Assembly: GCA_003543035.1 (NCBI GenBank)
Contig: DPJL01000292.1
Span: forward strand, 1-7,756
DNA: 7,756 nucleotides
Direction of reading: 5' to 3'
Source of the DNA: Micromonosporaceae bacterium
GTDB taxonomy: Bacteria > Actinomycetota > Actinomycetes > Mycobacteriales > Micromonosporaceae
Shown here piece by piece: positions 1-5,380 of this stretch. A program made the position numbers and the translations under genes. The notes beneath the pieces are model-generated. The model was not told where the DNA came from and searched no databases. It saw only the letters and a program-made list of their open reading frames with translations. Every line of letters starts with the position of its first letter. Within the stretch, counting starts at the first letter, position 1.

Positions 1-1044
1 CTGCTTGATGACGTTGCGGTGCATGGCATCCTGGGTGTTGATGTCCAAAGAGGACACAATCCGGTACCCGCCGGCTCGCAGTTGCCTTTCGCGGTCGTAT
101 TTGGTGGCACCAAACACTTCCTGCTGCAACCACCAACGCTGGAAGAAGTCGCAGAAGAAACCCGCGCTGACGATGGTGGTCTGCACGCACCCGTTGGGGG
201 TCTCGTTGGCGATGATCTCGAGTGGCTCGGCTTTCGCTATGGCCACTTCTTCGGCCGGCGCATAGCCGAGGTCCTGCATTTCGGTGAGGATGTAGTCGCG
301 GCGCACGACCGCGGCAGCTCGCTTTTCCACCTTGTCCTGGTCACCGGGGAACTTGACCAGGCCGACCAGGTAAGCGGTCTGGCTCAACGACAAGTCCTTG
401 GGCTCCTTGTTGAAGTACACCTGGCTGGCCGCGTAGATGCCGTAGGACCGCAGCCCGAAGTAGGCGGTGTTCAGGTAGTTCTCGAGGATCTGGTCCTTGG
501 TCATACGCTGCTCGAGCGCGATCGCATAGCGGACCTCGCGTAGCTTGCGCGCGTTGGTGTCCTCGGTCGCGTGCAGCACGTTCTGTGGGGTCGAGGTGAA
601 GGTCAGCGACATCCGGACCAGCTGCATCGTGATGGTCGACGCGCCCTGCTCCACTTCGCCGGCGGTCTTGTTGGCGATGAAGGCCCGGGCGAAGCCTTTG
701 ACGTCGACTCCGTTGTGCTGATAGAACTTCTGATCCTCGGCGGCAAGCATCGCCTTCTGTACCATCTGCGGAATCTCGGTCAGCGACAGATCGCGCCGGT
801 TCTCGTCGTACATGGTGGCGAGCAGAGTCTTGTCATCGGAGGCGTAGACATAGCTGATCTGAGGGGTCCGCTTCACCGTCAACTCGTCCGGGAGCTGGCC
901 AAACGCCTCGCCACCGGCCTTGGCCGCCAGGCCGGACAGGGCCACGAGGGGGAACGCGGCCGCCGCGACGACGACGCCTGCCAACACTCCGCAGATAAGT
1001 AGTGATGCGGTGTTGGCGAAGAGGCCGTTTTCGCTCTTGCGCAT
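1..1044 (-). CDS. ponA2: Class A penicillin-binding protein (glycosyltransferase-transpeptidase), N-terminal part
   Basis: Bifunctional peptidoglycan synthase: polymerises lipid II on the outer face of the membrane and cross-links the stem peptides. The 348 codons present hold a short cytoplasmic N-terminus, one membrane anchor (about residues 13-40) and a GT51 glycosyltransferase domain (about 70-245). The AEDQKFYQHNGVD motif carries the catalytic Glu (E103), GASTITMQLVR (134-144) is the second motif, and RKLREVRYAIALE (166-178) contains the second conserved Glu (E170). A roughly 10-residue insertion between motifs 2 and 3, relative to E. coli PBP1b, fits the actinobacterial PonA2 group. A linker with two Cys (C286, C298, in a GFFCDF context) leads into YRIVSSLDINTQDAM, the start of the transpeptidase module. 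The transpeptidase Ser/Lys motifs and any PASTA domain lie outside the window. Start: ATG at 1044; in-frame GTG codons at 1053 and 1059 are alternatives, and a TAA at 1065-1063 prevents longer starts. Divergent from the WhiB gene, as in mycobacteria. The symbol rests on synteny and family signature. Confidence 0.93.
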   Translation of the reverse strand, partial: MRKSENGLFANTASLLICGVLAGVVVAAAAFPLVALSGLAAKAGGEAFGQLPDELTVKRTPQISYVYASDDKTLLATMYDENRRDLSLTEIPQMVQKAMLAAEDQKFYQHNGVDVKGFARAFIANKTAGEVEQGASTITMQLVRMSLTFTSTPQNVLHATEDTNARKLREVRYAIALEQRMTKDQILENYLNTAYFGLRSYGIYAASQVYFNKEPKDLSLSQTAYLVGLVKFPGDQDKVEKRAAAVVRRDYILTEMQDLGYAPAEEVAIAKAEPLEIIANETPNGCVQTTIVSAGFFCDFFQRWWLQQEVFGATKYDRERQLRAGGYRIVSSLDINTQDAMHRNVIKQ

Positions 1045-1111
1045 GAGGGTCACCGCCACAGGTTACGTGAGTCCTATTCGGCGGCGCACCACCCGCAACC
1101 GGCCGCGGTGT

Positions 1112-1131
1112 GCCGTCGTTGAGTAGACGGC
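1112..1131. repeat. Inverted repeat, 6-bp arms
   Basis: GCCGTC (1112-1117) and GACGGC (1126-1131) are perfect inverted arms around an 8-nt loop. It lies 68 bp upstream of the PBP start and could be an operator or a leader hairpin for that gene. An arm of this length arises easily by chance in GC-rich DNA. Confidence 0.35.
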
Positions 1132-1197
1132 TGACCCCAGACCCTAGATGCACCTGGATCCCCCGATCCCCGAGTGCTGAACAACCTGAATAGGCGC

Positions 1198-1215
1198 GCC
1201 GGACCCCCGTCCGGC
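1198..1215. repeat. Perfect inverted repeat, 7-bp arms with CCCC spacer
   Basis: GCCGGAC (1198-1204), CCCC, GTCCGGC (1209-1215). A third copy of GCCGGAC lies at 1233-1239 in direct orientation. The 7-4-7 layout resembles the 1360-1377 repeat nearer the WhiB gene. It could be a binding site for a dimeric regulator or a stable hairpin; the sequence alone does not decide. Confidence 0.5.
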
Positions 1216-1246
1216 CGCCGTTGCAGCGTGGTGCCGGACAACGGCG
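1216..1246. repeat. Perfect inverted repeat, 8-bp arms, 15-nt spacer
   Basis: CGCCGTTG (1216-1223) and CAACGGCG (1239-1246) are exact reverse complements. The repeat directly abuts the preceding palindrome, and the extra GCCGGAC copy sits at its right-hand side, so the two elements form one compact 49-bp cluster of symmetric sequence. Confidence 0.45.
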
Positions 1247-1281
1247 CGAAAAATCCATTTCGGGCATTTCGCCCAATAACG

Positions 1282-1311
1282 TTGCGTAACCACCCAACTA
1301 CGGAGCATGAT
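1282..1311 (+). promoter_or_regulatory. Possible promoter for the WhiB-like gene
   Basis: TTGCGT (1282-1287) and CATGAT (1306-1311) are separated by 18 bp and match the -35 and -10 consensus at 3 and 4 of 6 positions. If used, the transcript would begin near 1318 and have a leader of about 75-80 nt carrying the two hairpins at 1331-1377. The match is weak and other promoters are possible. Confidence 0.25.
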
Positions 1312-1330
1312 GGTCCGGCGAGCAACGCAC

Positions 1331-1377
1331 CGTTCGCAAGGTTCGGGGGAGCCGAGCGAACGTTTCGGGGGAAACGT
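1331..1377 (+). promoter_or_regulatory. Two overlapping hairpins or operators upstream of the WhiB-like gene
   Basis: Element A: CGTTCGC (1331-1337) pairs with GCGAACG (1356-1362), with a possible inner 4-bp stem (GGTT/AGCC). Element B: ACGTTTC (1360-1366), GGGG, GAAACGT (1371-1377), a perfect 7-bp stem with a 4-nt loop. A and B share bases 1360-1362, so both full stems cannot form together. TTCGGGGGA occurs twice, at 1342-1350 and 1364-1372, exactly 22 bp apart, about two helical turns. The block ends only a few bases before the ribosome-binding site. It may be a protein operator, an RNA switch, or both. Confidence 0.5.
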
Positions 1378-1379
1378 CT

Positions 1380-1386
1380 GGGGGGA
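1380..1386 (+). promoter_or_regulatory. wblA: Ribosome-binding site of the WhiB-like gene
   Basis: A purine run, GGGGGGA, lies 9 nt before the ATG at 1396. It fixes the start there rather than at the in-frame ATG about 220 bp upstream (1174) or at the internal ATG at 1408. Confidence 0.65.
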
Positions 1387-1395
1387 CGTAGCAAT

Positions 1396-1698
1396 ATGGC
1401 CATTAGCATGATTAATGATTGGCCCAGTCTCGCGGCGTGCAGGAATGGGGATCCAGACGCGCTCTTCGTTCAGGGCGCTGAGCAAAACGTCGCCAAACGA
1501 ATCTGCCGGGGCTGTCCCGTCCGCTATGAGTGTCTAGCCGACGCTCTCGACAACCGCATCGAATTCGGTGTGTGGGGCGGCATGACAGAGCGGGAGCGCC
1601 GCGCACTTCTGCGCCGCCACCCGCACGTGTCCAGCTGGAAGCGCACCTTCGAGGCCGCCATGCAGGACCAGTCCAGCAAACAGCTGGTAGAGGCTTAA
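1396..1698 (+). CDS. wblA: WhiB-family [4Fe-4S] transcriptional regulator, WblA/WhiB4 clade
   Basis: Small cytoplasmic iron-sulfur DNA-binding regulator, 100 residues, normal for the family. The four cluster ligands are C15, C37, C40 and C46 (C-x21-C-x2-C-x5-C). They are followed by the EFGVWGGMTERERRAL segment, with the G[VI]WGG turn of the family, and then the basic RRH region used for DNA contact. The stretch DPDALFVQGAEQ before the CxxC and LADALDNRIEFGVWGG after it resemble Streptomyces WblA (a pleiotropic regulator of differentiation and antibiotic production) and M. tuberculosis WhiB4 (a redox/NO-responsive regulator), as I recall them. The neighbourhood supports that clade: divergent from a PonA2-like PBP and convergent with an ArsA-like ATPase. 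Its stop overlaps the stop of the opposing gene in TTAA. The leader carries two overlapping hairpins. Confidence 0.93.
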   Translation: MAISMINDWPSLAACRNGDPDALFVQGAEQNVAKRICRGCPVRYECLADALDNRIEFGVWGGMTERERRALLRRHPHVSSWKRTFEAAMQDQSSKQLVEA

Positions 1699-2792
1699 TC
1701 GATCGCCAGGGCTGCGCCAATAGTGCGCAGCCCGGCAAGATCGTGTACGTCGGTGGGTTGGGCCGGTACCCGGGCAACCGGGACCTGTGGAAACTGATCG
1801 GTGAACAGCGCGGCGACTTCGGTTTCGCGGGCTATCTGGCGCATCAGCAGCTCGTGGACCTCAAGCACCTGAGCCGTGGCCGGATGGTTGCCGGAGATGG
1901 CCGACGCGGCTGAAGCGCTCGCTTCGGCCGAAAGGTCGGGCACGGCTGACTCGTGCGCGCGATTGAGCACCAGGCCGGTCAGAGGCATTTTTTCGGTACC
2001 AAGACGCTCAGCAAAATAGGCCGCTTCCCTTACCGCATCAGGCTCAGGCGCGGCGACCACAACGAAAGCGGTCTGCGGATCCTGCAGGACGCGATAGGTC
2101 TGCTCGGCCCGTTCCCGGAATCCACCGAACATCGAGTCCAAAGCGGACACAAAGCCGGACAGGTCGGTGAGCAGTTGTGCGCCAAGGATTTTCTGCACCA
2201 CCTTGGAGAAGGCGCCGAAGGACGCAGTCACCAGGTTGAAGACGCTACGGCCACCCGCCCTTGCCGGGCCCAGTAGGAGTCGCAACATCCGGCCGTCGAG
2301 GAATCGGCCCAGCCGTGCGGGCGCGTCGAGGAAGTCCAATGCGGAGCGAGATGGTGGCGTGTCAACGACGATGAGGTCCCACTCGTCCGAGGCGCGCAAC
2401 TGGCCCAGCTTCTCCATCGCCATGTACTCCTGCGTGCCGGAGAAGGTGGAGCTCATCGCCTGATAGAACGGGTTCGCGAAGATCTCCTTGGCCCGCTCGG
2501 GCTCGGTATGGGTGAGCACCACCTCGTCGAAGGTGCGCTTCATGTCCAGCATCATGGCGTGCAGCTGGCTGTCTTTGACCTGCCGCGGGGTGTTGTCCAA
2601 TTCGGTCAGACCGAGGGCTTGGGCGAGCCGTCGTGCGGGATCGATGGTAAGCACGACGGTTCGCCGGCCGTGGTGTTCGGCGGCCCTTAGGGCAAGCGCC
2701 GCGGCGGTGGTGGTTTTCCCTACTCCGCCGGAGCCGCAGCACACGATGATCCGCGTTCGTGGATCACCAAGTACCGCGTCGACGTCGAACAC
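1695..2792 (-). CDS. ArsA/Get3-like ATPase, second of a pair (Rv3680-type)
   Basis: Soluble P-loop ATPase of the ArsA/Get3 (SIMIBI) class, 365 residues. The nucleotide motifs are GSGGVGKTTT (20-29), TIDPARRLAQAL (49-60, switch I region), VVDTPPSRSALDFLDAP (142-158, switch II) and LNR (276-278, base recognition). The signature Lys of the deviant Walker A (GKGGVGKT) is replaced here by Ser (S21), while the catalytic K26 is kept. GTQEYMAMEKLGQL (119-132) is typical of the mycobacterial relative. The only cysteines are C18 and C19, so neither the Get3 zinc CxxC nor the ArsA arsenite triad is present. Start: GTG at 2792, with AGG 9 nt upstream overlapping the end of the preceding gene (10-bp gap), indicating an operon. 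In M. tuberculosis the pair (named BagA/BagB, from memory) interacts and protects against glycerol and NO toxicity; client proteins are not established. An arsenite-efflux role is unlikely. Confidence 0.9.
   Translation of the reverse strand: MFDVDAVLGDPRTRIIVCCGSGGVGKTTTAAALALRAAEHHGRRTVVLTIDPARRLAQALGLTELDNTPRQVKDSQLHAMMLDMKRTFDEVVLTHTEPERAKEIFANPFYQAMSSTFSGTQEYMAMEKLGQLRASDEWDLIVVDTPPSRSALDFLDAPARLGRFLDGRMLRLLLGPARAGGRSVFNLVTASFGAFSKVVQKILGAQLLTDLSGFVSALDSMFGGFRERAEQTYRVLQDPQTAFVVVAAPEPDAVREAAYFAERLGTEKMPLTGLVLNRAHESAVPDLSAEASASAASAISGNHPATAQVLEVHELLMRQIARETEVAALFTDQFPQVPVARVPAQPTDVHDLAGLRTIGAALAID
1709..1733 (+). terminator. Candidate terminator hairpin of the WhiB-like gene
   Basis: GGGCTGCGC (1709-1717), a 7-nt loop and GCGCAGCCC (1725-1733) form a perfect 9-bp GC-rich stem 11 nt after the WhiB stop. 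No T tract follows, which is common for actinobacterial hairpin terminators. It lies inside the last codons of the opposing ATPase gene, and for that transcript the hairpin comes before the stop codon. Confidence 0.5.
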
Positions 2793-2802
2793 AAACCTGA
2801 GC

Positions 2803-3789
2803 CTAACCGGCCAGTAGGCCGGCGAGCCGGTGTAGCCCCGGAAGGTCGACTCCCTCGTTCAGCAGCGGAAGCTCGATCATCGGCCGGTTCAGGTGGGCGA
2901 GCTCGCCACGAAGCTGCTCCTCGAGCGCGAGGCGCGCGAGATGGGCGTTGGCTTCGCTGTGCAGGCCCTGGGCCAGTTGAGCGGACAGCCCGGCCTCGGC
3001 CAGCCCGCGCTTGATGGAGGCCTGGGTGATCCGGGAGACCCCGGCCAGCAGCGGCGGCCGGACACAGTTGACGATGATCTTCCCGACCGGAATGTGCAGA
3101 TGCGAGAGCTCGGTCAATGCGTCGGAGGTCTCCTGTACCGGCATCTCCTCCAGCAACGTCACGATGTGCACCGAGGTCATGGGTGACCGTAGGAGTGCCG
3201 CGACCCCTTCGCTCTGCGACTTGATCGGCCCGAGCTTCGCCAGCTTGGCCGCCTCGGCTGTCACGTTGAGGAAGCGCCCGATGCGCCCGGTCGGCGGGGC
3301 ATCGAGCACGACCGCGCCGTACATGCGGTTCCCCGCGTCATCGGTGCGGGTGGTGGCTTCTTTGACCTTGCCGGTAAGCAGGATGTCCCGCAGCCCGGGG
3401 GCAACGGTCGTGGCGAAGTCGATGGCACCCAGTTTGCGGAGCGCCCGCCCGGCCCGGCCCATCTTGTAGAACAGGTCGAGATATTCGAGCAGGGCTTCTT
3501 CCGCGTCGACGGCGAGCAGCCGCAGATCGACGTCGACCTCGCCCAGCCTTCGTTCTGCGTAGGGAAGCGGCTCAAGCTCGAAAAGCTGCGCCAAGCCTTG
3601 GCGCCCTTCGACTTCGACCAGCAACACCCGCTGCCCGGATGCGGCAAGCCCAAGGGCAAGGGCGGCGGCGACGGTCGTCTTGCCGACCCCGCCCTTACCG
3701 GTCACCACATGAAGCCGGGCAGGCCAAGTCACGTATGTGATGGTGCCAGACGCTACTTCGTCTGCTCCCGCACCTCGCACACGAACCAT
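2803..3789 (-). CDS. ArsA/Get3-like ATPase, first of a pair (Rv3679-type)
   Basis: Partner ATPase, 328 residues from the ATG at 3789. It has the full deviant Walker A GKGGVGKTT (31-39) with signature K32 and catalytic K37, then LLVEVEGRQGLAQLF (56-70), VAPGLRDILLTGKVKE (129-144), switch II VLDAPPTGRIGRFL (161-174), and N241 in the base-recognition position. The EVEGRQG and LLTGK segments match the mycobacterial Rv3679 group as I recall it. The only cysteine is C242, so there is no CxxC zinc site. The ATG start overlaps the upstream membrane-protein gene by 37 bp. A GTG at 3732, 20 nt after that gene's stop, would give MTWPARLHVVTGKGG and removes a tail of 19 residues that looks unlike the conserved fold. 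Either way the genes are closely coupled. The probable product is one half of a heteromeric ATPase complex with the downstream gene. Confidence 0.9.
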   Translation of the reverse strand: MVRVRGAGADEVASGTITYVTWPARLHVVTGKGGVGKTTVAAALALGLAASGQRVLLVEVEGRQGLAQLFELEPLPYAERRLGEVDVDLRLLAVDAEEALLEYLDLFYKMGRAGRALRKLGAIDFATTVAPGLRDILLTGKVKEATTRTDDAGNRMYGAVVLDAPPTGRIGRFLNVTAEAAKLAKLGPIKSQSEGVAALLRSPMTSVHIVTLLEEMPVQETSDALTELSHLHIPVGKIIVNCVRPPLLAGVSRITQASIKRGLAEAGLSAQLAQGLHSEANAHLARLALEEQLRGELAHLNRPMIELPLLNEGVDLPGLHRLAGLLAG

Positions 3790-4628
3790 CCGTCCCGCTT
3801 GACCAGCTCCAGCTTGACGGTCTGCTCGGAGACCTTCTCGTCGCTGGTGGTGAGCTTGATCGTGACGGTCGTGTCGGCGCGCTTGTCGGTCTCGTTCGCC
3901 ACCTTGATGGAGTCCCAGGCGAACGCCGGGCTCTTCAGCTTCGAAGTCTGGTCCTTCACCTCGGTGACCTTGGACTTGATCGCCTTGGCGTCGCGGGCTT
4001 CCTTGCAGACGAGTTTCTCCGCCTTGGTCGCGTCATTGTTCTTGTAGATCTCGGTGAGGAAACCTTCCGCGGCTTCCTTCGCGGTCGGCTTGCCCGTGCC
4101 CTCGGTGTCGCGCAGCAGGAAGAAGGCGCCCACCCCACCGATGAGGCAGAGCACCAGCAGCACGCCGAGCACGATCGCCGTGATGATCAAGCCCTTGTTC
4201 CGCTTCTTCGGCGGCTGAATCGGTACTCCACCGGGATAGCCGGGATGGCCCGGGTAGGGATAGGGCGTGGCCGAGATCGGCGCGGTGGGCGGCGGCGGCA
4301 CCGGCGCGGACCCGGCCGGGTAGTAAGTCGGAGCCGTGTAAGGCGAGCCGGCCGGAGGGGTCGTGGTGTTGAACGGGTCGACCGGCGGCTGATAGACGGG
4401 CTCGGCAGGCTGCGGCGAATAAGGGTTCTGCGGCGCAACAGGCGGCGCCGGCTGATAAGGCGGCGGCGGTGGTGGTGAAACCGGCGGCGGTGGTGGAGAG
4501 ACCGGTGGCGGTGGCGGAGAGACCGGTGGCGGGGTAGCGGCGGGAGGCGAAGAAGTCGGCTGCGGCCAGCCCGGTGTTGGCTGGTCAGCGGGCTGCTGAT
4601 TGGGCTGCTGCTCTTCTGGCTGCGTCAC
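3753..4628 (-). CDS. Proline-rich single-pass membrane protein with extracytoplasmic DUF4878-like domain
   Basis: 291 residues. Residues 1-140 are a low-complexity Pro/Gln/Tyr-rich cytoplasmic region, with VSPPPPP repeats at about 36-57. KKRNK (141-145) precedes one membrane helix (146-172). The remaining 120 residues should face outside, by the positive-inside rule. That part begins KPTAKEAAEGFLTEIYKNNDATKAEKLVC and ends KRDGWFVCEV, the layout of small NTF2/DUF4878-like domains of actinobacterial membrane proteins. C208 and C283 could form a disulfide. Start: GTG at 4628 with a strong AGGGGGA six nt upstream. It is first in the minus-strand cluster and overlaps the ATPase gene downstream. 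I do not recall an equivalent at this place in M. tuberculosis. Function unknown; a scaffold or envelope sensor is a guess. Confidence 0.85.
   Translation of the reverse strand: MTQPEEQQPNQQPADQPTPGWPQPTSSPPAATPPPVSPPPPPVSPPPPPVSPPPPPPYQPAPPVAPQNPYSPQPAEPVYQPPVDPFNTTTPPAGSPYTAPTYYPAGSAPVPPPPTAPISATPYPYPGHPGYPGGVPIQPPKKRNKGLIITAIVLGVLLVLCLIGGVGAFFLLRDTEGTGKPTAKEAAEGFLTEIYKNNDATKAEKLVCKEARDAKAIKSKVTEVKDQTSKLKSPAFAWDSIKVANETDKRADTTVTIKLTTSDEKVSEQTVKLELVKRDGWFVCEVREQTK
4459..4534 (-). repeat. 21-bp tandem repeat encoding VSPPPPP heptads
   Basis: About 3.6 units of a 21-bp repeat: 4459-4479 (diverged), 4480-4500, 4501-4521, and a partial unit from 4522. Units 2 and 3 differ at only two or three positions. 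The period is a multiple of three, so changes in copy number keep the frame and lengthen or shorten the proline tract. Confidence 0.8.
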
Positions 4629-4716
4629 GGAAGGTCCCCCTGGTCGTCGGCGGCTCAGCTTAACCGCACCAGGCCCGTCAAAAAAGCCCGGTACCGCAGC
4701 TGGTTAGCTTATCCAC
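4629..4716. promoter_or_regulatory. Divergent promoter region
   Basis: An 88-bp spacer between two outward-facing clusters. The near-symmetric arms AGCTTAACC (4657-4665) and GGTTAGCT (4702-4709) place a -10-like TAAGCT on the minus strand (4662-4657) and TAGCTT on the plus strand (4705-4710). A TTGACG-like -35 lies on the minus strand at 4681-4676, but its spacing to TAAGCT is only 13 bp, so the pairing is uncertain. The plus -10 ends 6 nt before the ATG at 4717, and no Shine-Dalgarno sequence is visible, which suggests a leaderless mRNA. Confidence 0.4.
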
Positions 4717-4875
4717 ATGACGAAGTGGGAGTACGCCACTGTTCCGCTATTGATCCACGCGACCAAGCAGATCTTGGACAACTGGGGTGCCGACGGTTGG
4801 GAGCTTGTCCAGGTGGTGCCAGGCCCGAATCCGGAGCAGCTGGTTGCCTATCTGAAGCGGCAGAAGGAGTCCTGA
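4717..4875 (+). CDS. DUF4177-type microprotein, 52 residues
   Basis: A small soluble protein beginning MTKWEYATVPL and continuing KQILDNWGADGWELVQVV. The W-E-Y start and the (G)ADGWELV core are the hallmark of DUF4177 proteins. I recall a very similar short protein beside the RidA-like gene in M. tuberculosis (Rv3678A). No membrane segment or cysteine is present. It ends in TGA one base before the ATG of the RidA-like gene, and the ribosome-binding site of that gene (AAGGAG) lies in its last codons, so the two are translated together. Function unknown; the tight linkage suggests a role with the RidA-like protein. The start may be leaderless. Confidence 0.85.
   Translation: MTKWEYATVPLLIHATKQILDNWGADGWELVQVVPGPNPEQLVAYLKRQKES
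4863..4868 (+). promoter_or_regulatory. Ribosome-binding site of the RidA-like gene
   Basis: AAGGAG, a near-perfect Shine-Dalgarno sequence, lies 8 nt before the ATG at 4877 and inside the end of the DUF4177 gene. Confidence 0.8.
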
Positions 4876-4876
4876 G

Positions 4877-5341
4877 ATGACCGATCCCTACGCCAAGCTC
4901 GAAGAGCTCGGCCTGAAGCTCCCGCCGGTATCGCCTCCTGTCGCGGCTTATGTCCCGGCAGTCCGCTCGGGAAACTATGTCTACGTCTCCGGCCAGCTGC
5001 CGATGGTGGACGGAAAACTGCTCGCCACCGGCAAGGTCGGCGCCGAGATCTCGCCCGAGCAGGCGAAGGAGCTCGCGTCCCGGTGCGCGCTCAACGGCCT
5101 GGCCGCGCTGGAATGGCTGGTCGGCCTGAGCAAGATCGCCAGGATCGTCAAGGTCGTGGGCTTTGTGGCGTCGGCGCCGGGCTTCACCGGTCAGCCGGGC
5201 GTGATCAACGGTGCTTCCGAGCTTTTCGCCGAGGTCCTGGGCGAGAACGGCCGGCACGCCCGCAGCGCGGTCGGCGTGGGAGAGCTTCCACTCGGGGCGC
5301 CGGTCGAGGTCGAGCTGATTGCCGAGGTAGTGCCCGACTAA
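4877..5341 (+). CDS. RidA family protein (YjgF/YER057c/UK114)
   Basis: 154 residues, a little longer than archetypal RidA (about 130), as in the actinobacterial Rv3678c-type branch. Canonical RidA hydrolyses reactive enamine/imine intermediates made by PLP enzymes, protecting them from 2-aminoacrylate. Visible family features are VRSGNYVYVSGQLPMVDGKL (29-48), a central helix with KIARIVKVVGFV (86-97), and HARSAVGVGELPLGAPVEVELIAEV (127-151). The last contains R129, which aligns with the Arg that binds the substrate carboxylate in RidA, and the conserved GA-VEVE strand. This branch carries a TGQPGVINGASELFAEV segment instead of the usual F-x-x-MN-x-VY, so the substrate may differ from RidA itself. 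It is predicted to form a cytosolic trimer. Second gene of the plus-strand operon. Confidence 0.92.
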   Translation: MTDPYAKLEELGLKLPPVSPPVAAYVPAVRSGNYVYVSGQLPMVDGKLLATGKVGAEISPEQAKELASRCALNGLAALEWLVGLSKIARIVKVVGFVASAPGFTGQPGVINGASELFAEVLGENGRHARSAVGVGELPLGAPVEVELIAEVVPD

Positions 5342-5380
5342 AGGTCGTCGGGAACAGATGCGGTAAGTAGCATCGCTCAC
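5342..5380 (+). promoter_or_regulatory. Spacer before the MBL gene, possible internal promoter
   Basis: 39 bp between the RidA-like and MBL genes. There is no clear Shine-Dalgarno sequence. A -10-like TAAGTA at 5364-5369 lies 11 nt before the ATG, so a very short-leader internal transcript is possible. The genes probably also share the upstream promoter. Confidence 0.25.

Larger units (their letters stand above)
1045..1395. other. Divergent intergenic region, PBP / WhiB-like gene
   Basis: This 351-bp stretch separates the two divergent genes and I see no convincing gene in it. The reading frame of the WhiB gene stays open upstream to about 1174, but the predicted peptide has no recognisable family, and a strong ribosome-binding site marks the start at 1396. 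The region holds at least five perfect inverted repeats (listed separately) and weak promoter-like hexamers. It probably contains both promoters and the 5' leader of the regulator. Confidence 0.7.

Noticed and set aside
19..1002. Plus-strand open frames across the PBP region
   Set aside because: The minus strand encodes an uninterrupted GT51 domain with its catalytic motifs; the plus-strand frames are shadows.
1174..1395. N-terminal extension of the WhiB gene from an ATG at 1174
   Set aside because: The frame is open, but the extra 74 residues look unlike WhiB proteins, the region is full of palindromes, and a strong ribosome-binding site serves the ATG at 1396.
1695..3789. Arsenic-resistance operon
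   Set aside because: The ArsA-like ATPases lack the arsenite-binding cysteines, and no arsB, arsR, arsC or arsD is nearby.
4676..4690. T-run on the minus strand as an intrinsic terminator
   Set aside because: Six T follow a GC-rich stretch, but there is no good stem and no minus-strand gene immediately upstream; the run lies in the divergent promoter spacer.
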